DNA from: Chloroflexota bacterium
GTDB taxonomy: Bacteria > Chloroflexota > Limnocylindria > P2-11E
Assembly (NCBI GenBank): GCA_025350745.1
Contig: JANXXG010000238.1
Span: 1 to 12,796, forward strand
Length of the DNA stretch: 12,796 nt
Direction: 5' to 3'
Below are positions 5,410-11,798 of the stretch, piece by piece. Under the pieces are notes generated by a model. It searched no databases and was not told where the DNA came from. It was given only the letters and a program-made list of their open reading frames with translations. Numbering within the stretch: the stretch's first letter is position 1; every line of letters begins with the position of its first letter. The position numbers and the translations under genes were made by a program.

Positions 5410-6060
5410 TTACGGGCGCGGTGCGGGCAGGACGAAAACGAGGATCACGACGTAGAACGCCGCCGCAGCCGCGATGGTCAAGAGGTGAAAGACCTCGTGG
5501 TAGCCAAAGACGCGTGGCCAGGGATCCGGCCATCGGTGCGCGTAGAGCACGGCGCCGAGGGAATACAGCGCGCCGCCGGTGATGATGAGCCCGATCGCGC
5601 CCCACGGGAGCGCGGCCGACATTTGCCCGAGGGACGGAAAGGCGATCCAGCCCAGCCCCACGTACAGGCCTGCACGCGCCCACCGTCGCAGGGGAACACC
5701 GGCGACCGCGATCCCTATACCGACGAGGGCGGCGCCCCACGCCGCGCCGAGGACGCCGACGCGCCACCATCCGGACAGCAGGTTGAACGCGAGCGGGGTA
5801 TAGGTCGCGGCGATCACGATGAAGATGTTCGCGTGATCGATCCGCCGAAGGATGACGCGCCGTGCCGGCGGCCACGTGTGCACGTGGTAGACCGCGCTGA
5901 ACGCGAAAAGCAGCGTGAGGGCGACGCCGTACGCGAGCATCGACAGCTGGCGAGGCCGATCATCGCTCGACTGCGCGACGAGGTAGGTCCCGCCCATCGC
6001 CGCAGCGATAGCCGCCAAGGCGTGGAAGTAGCCGCGGAGCAGCGGCCGCGCATGGTCCAT
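5410..6060 (-). CDS. Hemolysin III / PAQR family membrane protein (TrhA-like)
   Basis: A 216-residue integral membrane protein with about seven hydrophobic segments. The family zinc-site motifs are present: S55-x3-H59 in SAVYH, D75 in RRIDHANIF, and H188-x3-H192 in GYHEVFH near the C-terminus. RPLLRGYFHA at the N-terminus and IAATYTPL after the Asp motif are also typical. PAQR relatives of bacteria are linked to membrane energetics and lipid homeostasis; some PAQR proteins are metal-dependent hydrolases. The name hemolysin is historical and no toxin role should be assumed. The start at 6060 is chosen because GGAG lies nine bases upstream and MDHARPLLRGYF aligns with family N-termini. A GTG about nine codons upstream and the frame to 6162 are alternatives. 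It follows the cupredoxin operon on the same strand but is separated from it by a strong hairpin. Confidence 0.92.
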   Translation of the reverse strand: MDHARPLLRGYFHALAAIAAAMGGTYLVAQSSDDRPRQLSMLAYGVALTLLFAFSAVYHVHTWPPARRVILRRIDHANIFIVIAATYTPLAFNLLSGWWRVGVLGAAWGAALVGIGIAVAGVPLRRWARAGLYVGLGWIAFPSLGQMSAALPWGAIGLIITGGALYSLGAVLYAHRWPDPWPRVFGYHEVFHLLTIAAAAAFYVVILVFVLPAPRP

Positions 6061-6150
6061 CGGAGCGGGCTCCGCGACTGTTCTCACGCGCCACCAGTGT
6101 GAGCCAGGATCATCACGTTGGCCGCATACGCTTGCACACCGAACGCGAAC

Positions 6151-6174
6151 GGGGCGCCCCACATGGGGCGCCCC
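6151..6174 (-). terminator. Strong GC hairpin after the two-domain cupredoxin gene
   Basis: GGGGCGCCCC (6151-6160) and an identical copy (6165-6174) flank a 4-base ACAT loop. Each arm is itself palindromic, so they pair as a perfect 10-bp stem. It lies 34 bases after the minus-strand stop at 6208 and before the PAQR gene start, where a terminator for the cupredoxin operon is expected. No clear T-run follows. Confidence 0.7.
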
Positions 6175-6207
6175 TCTTCAGGCCGTCAGTGGATGGGCGG
6201 TCGGTCG

Positions 6208-7044
6208 TTACTCGTCGCCCGTTGGTGCCGGCAGGACGATGAGGGTGGTGTGCATCCCACCCGCGAAGTGCCCGATCTCGTTGCAGATCACCATGTACAC
6301 GCCGGGTGCCAGGATGAGCTGGAGGCCGCTGAAGCGGCTGGCAGGGATGTCCCCGGTCTCGCCGATGTTGAAGTCCTCGGAGACCTTTCCGATCTGCTCG
6401 GGGTCGGCCGGCAGCTCATCGGGGGCCATGTTCGTCGCGAGCACGACGAGCTCGTGGATCACCGCCCCGCGGTTGCTCACCGCGAAGGTGACCGGGCCCG
6501 CGTAGACGGTGGTCTGGTCGAGGGTGATGCTCATCTTGTCATCGAGTGACACGTTCACGACCGGTGCGGTCACGGTGAAGGCGACCCGCATGCCGGCCAT
6601 GTAGTGGCCGATCTCATTGCAGATGATCACGTAGCTGCCGGCACCGAGCTGCAGGCCCAGTCCGTTGAAGCGTCCGCCGGCGATGTCGCCGGTCTCGCCC
6701 ATGTGACCCTGCTCCTCCACCTTTCCGGCGACGGTCGCGTTGGCGACGAGCTTGTCGGCGGCGAGGTCGGTCTTCAGCACGACGAGCTCGTGCGTCGCTC
6801 CGCCCGAGTTCGTGACCAGGAAGTGCACGTTCCCGGCCGGGATGGTGTACCGGTCGAGGGTGAGGCGCATGTCGTCCGTAAGCGTTGCGTTCACGACGGT
6901 GAACTGCTCGGCCCTGACGGTCGGTGGGATCGGGGAGTCGTTGCTCCGTGCGTTCGCCGGACCTCCGAAGCCCGAGAGTGCGAGGACCCCGATGGTGATA
7001 AGGACGCTTGAGAGACGGATCGTTCCCTTAGAAAAGACCTTCAC
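6208..7044 (-). CDS. Secreted two-domain cupredoxin
   Basis: A 278-residue exported protein with a signal peptide (about 1-33, ending near ANA) and two tandem cupredoxin domains of about 110 residues (46-158 and 161-272). Both have full type 1 copper ligand sets: H85, C142, H147 and M152 in the first, H197, C254, H259 and M264 in the second. Each domain repeats GETGDI...RF.GL.L.L..G.Y..ICNEIGH...GM, so the protein arose by internal duplication. It lacks a lipobox and a membrane anchor at the C-terminus, so it should be secreted or loosely wall-associated. The start is GTG 7044, with AAAGGAAG about six bases upstream. It follows the lipoprotein gene at 7063 by 18 bases and is certainly in one operon with it. 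It could carry two copper ions and relay electrons, but no oxidase or reductase partner is in the window. Confidence 0.92.
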   Translation of the reverse strand: MKVFSKGTIRLSSVLITIGVLALSGFGGPANARSNDSPIPPTVRAEQFTVVNATLTDDMRLTLDRYTIPAGNVHFLVTNSGGATHELVVLKTDLAADKLVANATVAGKVEEQGHMGETGDIAGGRFNGLGLQLGAGSYVIICNEIGHYMAGMRVAFTVTAPVVNVSLDDKMSITLDQTTVYAGPVTFAVSNRGAVIHELVVLATNMAPDELPADPEQIGKVSEDFNIGETGDIPASRFSGLQLILAPGVYMVICNEIGHFAGGMHTTLIVLPAPTGDE

Positions 7045-7062
7045 GGTGTTCTTCCTTTCTCG

Positions 7063-7752
7063 TTATCGGACGCTGAACGCTGCGTGCATGCCGAGTGCGC
7101 TGTAGTGGGCGGGGTCGTTGCACAGGACGATGTAGCTGCCGGGGCCGAGCGTGAGCGTCAGCGATCCGGTCGCGTGCGGGGCGAGGTTCGAGACCTTCCC
7201 AAGGAACCCCGGCTCGAGCACCGTGCCCGGATTCGCCGGGTCGGGCGCGAGCGCGCTCTGCGCGATCGCGGTCTGGAGGACGACGAACTCGTGGTTCGTC
7301 GTGCCGCCATTCGTGACCGAGAAGGTGACCGTCCCAGCCGGGACCGAGGCGATCGACAGCCTTACCGCCGTGTCGACGAGGGTCACCGCCACGGTCGTGC
7401 CCGGCGGTGGGGCCGCGGGGGTCGCGACCGGTGTTGGGGTCGTCACCGGTGGTGGGGTCGCGGTGGGTCCGTTCGTCGATGCGGGTGCGTTGGTCACCGC
7501 GGGCGCATCGGTGGCCGCCGGTGCGGCGGTGGCCTGGACTGCCGTGGAGTCGGTCGGGGCGGGGGTGGCCGCCACGGTCGGGGCGGGGGTGGCCGTCGGG
7601 TGACCCATCGTGGCCATGTCTGCCGGACTCATCGTCGCGGCTGCCGGCGCGACGCGCGTCAGGGTGGTCGCGGTCGGGCTGGTGGCGTTCGTGGTGCCGC
7701 ATGCGGTCGCCAGCAGCAGCGCCGCTCCGATCACCAGGATACGTCCGTTCAT
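7063..7752 (-). CDS. Cupredoxin lipoprotein with Thr/Pro/Ala-rich linker
   Basis: A 229-residue protein. The signal peptide has a lipobox-like end ATAC, with Cys18 lipidated. Residues about 20-118 form a low-complexity Thr/Pro/Ala spacer of ATPAP and TPTP type, with a few Met and one His (MSPADMATMGH at 41-51). The C-terminal cupredoxin domain (about 120-229) has ligands H154 (NHEFVV), C211, H216 and M222. The His-to-Met gap is one residue longer (HYSALGM) than in the paralogs (HYxxGM). The spacer should hold the domain away from the membrane, through the cell wall. The start at 7752 is fixed by GGAGG five bases upstream. It is the first gene of the pair ending at 6208 and lies 120 bases after the response regulator stop, which makes it the likely target promoter of that regulator. 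Confidence 0.92.
   Translation of the reverse strand: MNGRILVIGAALLLATACGTTNATSPTATTLTRVAPAAATMSPADMATMGHPTATPAPTVAATPAPTDSTAVQATAAPAATDAPAVTNAPASTNGPTATPPPVTTPTPVATPAAPPPGTTVAVTLVDTAVRLSIASVPAGTVTFSVTNGGTTNHEFVVLQTAIAQSALAPDPANPGTVLEPGFLGKVSNLAPHATGSLTLTLGPGSYIVLCNDPAHYSALGMHAAFSVR
7552..7595. repeat. 24-bp period repeat in the lipoprotein linker
   Basis: The 20-base block GGTCGGGGCGGGGGTGGCCG occurs at 7552-7571 and again at 7576-7595. On the minus strand it encodes the repeated ATPAPT motif. The + strand also has several runs of four or five G, so it is G-quadruplex-prone. This is a candidate site for slippage and linker-length variation. Confidence 0.7.
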
Positions 7753-7811
7753 GTGTCCCTCCGTGGCCGGCGCATCCGCGCCCGCCATTCAGAAGGAGCG
7801 TGACGCGTGCG

Positions 7812-7828
7812 GCTGACGGATCGCTGAC
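7812..7828 (-). promoter_or_regulatory. PhoB/OmpR-type direct repeat, proximal pair
   Basis: The + strand has GCTGAC at 7812-7817 and again at 7823-7828, also 11 bases apart (minus strand GTCAGC-GATCC-GTCAGC). The pair is offset from the distal pair by 34 bases, close to three helical turns. Together the four half-sites look like a regulator operator for the cupredoxin operon. I could not identify a -10 or -35 element with confidence. Confidence 0.5.
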
Positions 7829-7845
7829 CGGGGAGGGCCTGAATG

Positions 7846-7862
7846 TGACAGTTGTCTGACAG
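7846..7862 (-). promoter_or_regulatory. PhoB/OmpR-type direct repeat, distal pair
   Basis: The minus strand reads CTGTCA-GACAA-CTGTCA, two identical hexamers 11 bases apart. This spacing and sequence match the half-site layout bound by PhoB/OmpR-family regulators (the PHO box is CTGTCA at 11-bp period). It lies 11 bases after the response regulator stop and about 94 bases before the cupredoxin lipoprotein ATG. Binding is inferred. Confidence 0.6.
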
Positions 7863-7872
7863 CTCGGGCGGG

Positions 7873-8559
7873 TCAGGTCCTCGCGAAGCTGTATCCGACG
7901 CCGCGCTTGGTCAGCACGTACCGCGGCACCGCGGGGTCGTCCTCGATCTTGCTCCGAAGACGCCGGATCGCCGTCTGGAGCAGGGCGGTCTCGCCGGCGA
8001 AGCCCTCGCCCCACACGCGCCGGAGGAGCTCGTCCTGGACGACGACCCGGCCGGCGTTGCGCGCGAGCGTCTCGAGGAGCCGGTATTCGCCGGCGGTCAG
8101 GTCGATCTCCCGTCCGCTCACGGTCACCTGGTGTTGCCCGTAGTCGATGTGCAGCGCGCCGAAATCCGCCCCGCCCGGATCGAGGCGTCCGGCCTCAGAC
8201 CGCCGCAGCACGGCCTCGACGCGGGCCAGGACCTCCTCGGCGCTGAACGGCTTCGTGACGTAATCGTCGGCACCGACGGCCAGGCCCCGGACCTTCTCGG
8301 CCGGCTCGGCCTTCGCGGTCAGCATGATGACCGGCACACCGGAGTACTCGCGGATCCGGCGGCAGACCTCATAGCCATCCATGTCGGGGAGCATCAGGTC
8401 GAGCATCACGAGGTCGGGCGCTTCGAGCTCGACCTGGTTGAGCGCGGTGAGCCCATCGGCGGCCTGGACCACCCGGTAGCCCCGGCGCGTGAGGTTCATC
8501 TCGAGCAGCTCGCGGTAACGGCGCTCGTCGTCGACGACGAGGATCGTGGTGGACTTCAC
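7873..8559 (-). CDS. OmpR/PhoB-family response regulator
   Basis: A 228-residue DNA-binding regulator. The receiver domain (about 1-120) has the acidic pair D10/D11, the phospho-acceptor D54 in VMLDLMLP, the switch T81 and K103 in VTKPF. The C-terminal winged-helix domain (about 130-226) shows the usual LTAGEYRLLETLARNAG, an RRLRSKIEDDP recognition helix and a VGYSF hairpin end. The start is GTG 8559, whose GTGA overlaps the kinase stop by four bases, so kinase and regulator are translationally coupled. The longer frame to 8610 would overlap the kinase catalytic tail. The cognate partner is clearly the adjacent kinase. The nearest downstream promoter is that of the cupredoxin operon, where 11-bp-spaced repeats occur, so copper-protein control is the likeliest role. 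Phosphate control is an alternative suggested by the box sequence. Confidence 0.95.
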   Translation of the reverse strand: MKSTTILVVDDERRYRELLEMNLTRRGYRVVQAADGLTALNQVELEAPDLVMLDLMLPDMDGYEVCRRIREYSGVPVIMLTAKAEPAEKVRGLAVGADDYVTKPFSAEEVLARVEAVLRRSEAGRLDPGGADFGALHIDYGQHQVTVSGREIDLTAGEYRLLETLARNAGRVVVQDELLRRVWGEGFAGETALLQTAIRRLRSKIEDDPAVPRYVLTKRGVGYSFART

Positions 8560-10748
8560 CGCGCCACCGCGATCTCGGGATCGTGGAGCGCGTTCCGCCC
8601 GGCGGTCCATGGCTGCGCGAGCGGCAGCGTGAACCGGATCGCCGTGCCTCGCCGTGGGCCGGAGCGGTGGTCGGGGGCAGGGCTCTCCGCCCAGATCCGA
8701 CCGCCGTGGGCGACCACGATCCCGCGGCAGATCGCGAGGCCGAGACCGGTGCCGCCGATGCCTCGAGAGCGGGCGCCCGTCCCGCGGTAGAAGCGCTCGA
8801 ACAGGCTGGGCAGCTCGTCGGCGGGGATGCCCAGCCCTTCGTCGATGACGCTGACCACGATCTCGCCCTCAGACACGACCGCGCCCACGTGAATGTGCCC
8901 ACCGTCCGGCGAGTACTTGATCGCGTTGTCGAGCAGGTTGTAGAGGACCTGTTCGATCCGGTGCGCGTCCGCGAGCACGGGGGGCAGCGACCGTGGGACC
9001 GAGGCGTCGAACCGGTGGGCTTCTCCCCGGATCTGGATCCGTTCCACGGCAGACCGCACGAGCCCGTCCAGCCGCACCGGCTCCGGCGTGACGCTGAGCG
9101 ACCCGGCGCCGATCTTCGTCATATCCAGCAGGTTGTCGACGAGCTCTTGAAGCTCCTTGCTGGCATCGACCATCACCTGGACGCAGCGCCTGGTCTCGGC
9201 CTTGTCGTCCGGCGCGTCGGGGAGCAGCAGTGTTGTGCCGTACCCCATGATGAATCCGAGCGGCGTCCGAAGCTCGTGAGAGACCGTGGACAGGAATTCA
9301 TCCTTCAACCGGGCGACTTCCTCTTCCGCTGAGATGTCCCGCAGCACGTGCACGATCCCGGCGAGCTGGCCGTGCGCGTCGCGGATCGCGGAGCGGGTGA
9401 TGGCCATCGTGACGTCTCGGCCGTCGGGCATGCGGATCACATCCTTGCTCACGCCGATCACATCGGTCAGGGGACCCAGATCGCCGAGCACATCGGTGAC
9501 CCGTGACCCCGTCAATCTCGCGGCTGCTGGGTTGATCGCCGTGATCCGAAGCTCCGCGTCGGTCGTGACGACGGCGTCGGTCATCGAAGTGACGATGCCC
9601 TCGTACCGGCTCTCCTCGAGTGCGAGCGCCGACAATGCCGTTCGGAGCTCGCCGCGCATGTGGTCGAAGGCCTCGGCGAGCTCGCGGACCTCCCCCTCGC
9701 CGTCATGCGGGATCGGCGTGCTGAGGTCGCCGGCCGCGATGGACCGGCTGGCGGCGGTGAGCGCCCGGATCGGCCGAGCAACGCTGCGGGTGGTGAGCCA
9801 CACCAGGAGCAGGGCCAGGACCAGCGTCAGGCCGCCGAAGCGGACGAGCTGCTCCCGCCACTGGCTTCCGTCTGCCGCGAGCTCGGCCTCGGTCCCTCCG
9901 AGAGCGATACCCCATGGCGCGCTATGCAGCGGCACGAACGCCATCTCGTGCCGCTGACCCTGATCGGCCGGATCGATCGGTCCGACCGGCGCGGTCAGCC
10001 CGACGCCGACGGCGTGATGTGCGAGCAGGGGACCGTAGAAGTCCGGGTGCTCGCCCGGTCCGAGCCCGTGTCCGGGCTCGGACGAGACAATGACGTTCCC
10101 CGCCTGATCGATGAGCTCGGCATGTCCGGTATTCGCGACGCCGCGCGCGCCCGCGACCAGATCCTCGACGATCCACTCATCCGGCCAGATGGCGATGCCG
10201 AGCACCCCCGTGGACCTCCCGGCACCACTAGATACCGGCACGGCGAGGACGACTGCCGTCCGGCCACCGAGACCTTCGGCCGCCGAGACGTACCGCTGGC
10301 CGCTGGCCAATGGATCACGAACGTGCGGCTCGGCGCGCACAAAGTCCGCGAGCGCTCCGGACCCACCATCCTCGGACCACGCGATCGCGCCGCTTGCATC
10401 CAGGAGGAACGCGCCTGCGATCAACGGACCAGGCTGGATGAATGTGTCTTCGAGCAGCTGCGTGCGTCTGGTCGGATCGGCGTTCGTGGCGCGGACCCGC
10501 GCCGACAGCGCGGTCAGCTGATCGAATTGGGCCTCGATCTCCGAGTCGATGAACCGCGCGGTGGATGCGGTGAGGCTCGACCATTGCCGGATCGTTCGCT
10601 CGCGGCCGTCCTGGGCGAGCGTCGATCCGAGGAGACCGAAGAGCGTGAAGATCACCGCGAGTCCCAGCAGGACGAGCGCGCCGATGCGCCACCGAAGCGC
10701 GAGGCCCGACAGCCGATGCCCCAGGCCGTGCCCGTCACCTGCGCTCAT
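8556..10748 (-). CDS. Membrane sensor histidine kinase (Cache-like sensor, HAMP, PAS, HisKA, HATPase)
   Basis: A 730-residue kinase. Domain order: TM1 (about 21-43), a large extracytoplasmic sensor (about 45-298, Cache/PDC-like, with IAGAFLLDASGAIAW and VLGIAIWPDEW strands), TM2 (about 303-320), HAMP (about 321-373), PAS (about 380-470), and HisKA with phospho-acceptor H491 in STVSHELRTPLGF. The HATPase domain has the N box NLLDNAIKYSP (N608), the G1 box DEGLGIP (636-642), an F box around LFERFYRG, and the G2 box GGTGLGLAI (665-673). All catalytic motifs are intact. The kinase phosphorylates the regulator encoded immediately downstream, with a 4-base overlap. The signal is unknown: the sensor lacks an obvious Cys/Met/His copper site, so it may sense a small organic ligand or redox state indirectly. 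The ATG at 10748 lacks a strong ribosome site, so the start is slightly uncertain. Confidence 0.95.
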   Translation of the reverse strand: MSAGDGHGLGHRLSGLALRWRIGALVLLGLAVIFTLFGLLGSTLAQDGRERTIRQWSSLTASTARFIDSEIEAQFDQLTALSARVRATNADPTRRTQLLEDTFIQPGPLIAGAFLLDASGAIAWSEDGGSGALADFVRAEPHVRDPLASGQRYVSAAEGLGGRTAVVLAVPVSSGAGRSTGVLGIAIWPDEWIVEDLVAGARGVANTGHAELIDQAGNVIVSSEPGHGLGPGEHPDFYGPLLAHHAVGVGLTAPVGPIDPADQGQRHEMAFVPLHSAPWGIALGGTEAELAADGSQWREQLVRFGGLTLVLALLLVWLTTRSVARPIRALTAASRSIAAGDLSTPIPHDGEGEVRELAEAFDHMRGELRTALSALALEESRYEGIVTSMTDAVVTTDAELRITAINPAAARLTGSRVTDVLGDLGPLTDVIGVSKDVIRMPDGRDVTMAITRSAIRDAHGQLAGIVHVLRDISAEEEVARLKDEFLSTVSHELRTPLGFIMGYGTTLLLPDAPDDKAETRRCVQVMVDASKELQELVDNLLDMTKIGAGSLSVTPEPVRLDGLVRSAVERIQIRGEAHRFDASVPRSLPPVLADAHRIEQVLYNLLDNAIKYSPDGGHIHVGAVVSEGEIVVSVIDEGLGIPADELPSLFERFYRGTGARSRGIGGTGLGLAICRGIVVAHGGRIWAESPAPDHRSGPRRGTAIRFTLPLAQPWTAGRNALHDPEIAVAR

Positions 10749-10791
10749 CTGAGGAGCCTGCGTGTTCGGGCGCTCGTCCGAGCGTGCCGTT

Positions 10792-10810
10792 CGGACCGGA
10801 AATGGGTCCG
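10792..10810 (-). terminator. Small hairpins between hemH and the kinase gene
   Basis: CGGACC (10792-10797) pairs with GGTCCG (10805-10810) around a 7-base loop. A tight CGCTCG-TC-CGAGCG palindrome lies at 10771-10784. Both are in the 153-base gap between the hemH stop (10902) and the kinase start (10748) on the minus strand. They could end the heme operon or lie in the kinase leader. Confidence 0.3.
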
Positions 10811-10901
10811 CCGGCCGAGTGAGGCGGGCCGAAGGTCCCGAACCGGGGTAAGACTGGGAGAACCACGGGCCACGGCGGGAATCTGGTGGCAGCGAGCGAT
10901 C

Positions 10902-11798
10902 TCAGCTCATGAGCGAGCGGGTCACGGCGGCGAGCGCGACGATGAATTCCGGATCTGTGTTCGGCATCGGGACGCGGTGGTACGCGAGGCCATTGCTCTC
11001 GGCCTCGGCCCGCGCAGCGACGTCCAAGTCATACAGGACCTCGAGGTGATCGGCCAGGAACTGCACCGGCGCGACGAGCACGTCACGGTGTCCCGCGGCT
11101 GCCAGGGCGGGGAAGAGCTCCTTGAGATCAGGCCGGAGCCATTCCTCGGCGGTGTGTCCCGCGCTCTGATAGGCCCAGCTCCATTGGCCCTCGGGAAGGT
11201 CCGCGCGGGTTGCGACGAGGTCGGCGGTCTCGCGCAGCTGCCCGATGTAATCCGGCTCTGTTTCGAACACCCGCCGGGGCAGGCTGTGGGCCGTGAGGAG
11301 CACCGGTACATCGACCGGCAGCGTCTCGAGCGCACGCCGAATGCCGTGGGCGAGCACGTCGATGAATTGTGGTGTGCGATGCCACGCGCGGACCATGGCG
11401 TACGGCATCATCGGCGCGCGCGCCGCGATCGCGCCGCATAACGCGCGCTCATATCCGCCCATGAGCAGCGGCGACCACTGTGGCGAGAGGCAGAGGCCCA
11501 CGAGTCGGGCGCACCTTTGTTCGACGAGCTCCGCAACAGCCACGTCGATCTCCGGATCGGAGAAACGCATGCCGGCGCGGACGCGAAACCCGTTCCCGAG
11601 CTCGCGCTCGAGCGCCGCTGCCTGAGCGCGGGTGATCGCCACCAGTGGCGAGCCGCCGATCCGCCCGTAGCGCGTGCGCATCTCCGCGATCAGCTCAGCC
11701 GAGGGCGGCGTCCCCTTGCGGACCCGCCCGAGGTATGCGGCGACGTCCGCGGGGTCCGTCGGTGCGCCGTAGGTCATGAGCACGACGCCAATGGTCAT
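10902..11798 (-). CDS. hemH: Ferrochelatase, probably coproporphyrin type (HemH/CpfC)
   Basis: A 298-residue enzyme that inserts Fe2+ into a porphyrin. The catalytic His is H171 in LLTAHSLPRRV, and the metal-site Glu is E253 in ADHLEVLYDLD; the YQSAG and LVAPVQFL motifs are intact. The N-terminus reads GVVLMTYGAP with Tyr10. In the coproporphyrin ferrochelatases of Bacillota and Actinomycetota this position is Tyr (MAYGTP in Bacillus), while protoporphyrin ferrochelatases usually have NLGGP. That favours coproporphyrin III as substrate, a step before HemQ decarboxylation; hemQ and hemY are not in the window. The ATG at 11798 overlaps the hemE stop by four bases (ATGA), so the longer frame to 11975 is excluded. 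No C-terminal Cys cluster for an iron-sulfur centre is present. Cytoplasmic or membrane-associated. Confidence 0.95.
   Translation of the reverse strand: MTIGVVLMTYGAPTDPADVAAYLGRVRKGTPPSAELIAEMRTRYGRIGGSPLVAITRAQAAALERELGNGFRVRAGMRFSDPEIDVAVAELVEQRCARLVGLCLSPQWSPLLMGGYERALCGAIAARAPMMPYAMVRAWHRTPQFIDVLAHGIRRALETLPVDVPVLLTAHSLPRRVFETEPDYIGQLRETADLVATRADLPEGQWSWAYQSAGHTAEEWLRPDLKELFPALAAAGHRDVLVAPVQFLADHLEVLYDLDVAARAEAESNGLAYHRVPMPNTDPEFIVALAAVTRSLMS

Noticed and set aside
5410..6060. Hemolysin toxin
   Set aside because: The PAQR/hemolysin III motifs indicate a membrane homeostasis protein; the haemolysis label is historical and no toxin context is present.
7552..7595. Possible CRISPR-like or regulatory repeat
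   Set aside because: Only two copies at 24-base period, explained by the repeated ATPAPT residues of the lipoprotein linker.
9660..11441. 593-codon + strand open frame
   Set aside because: It runs antisense to the histidine kinase and hemH, both with intact family motifs. The translation is Arg/Gly/Glu-rich without domain pattern, the usual shadow in GC-rich coding DNA.
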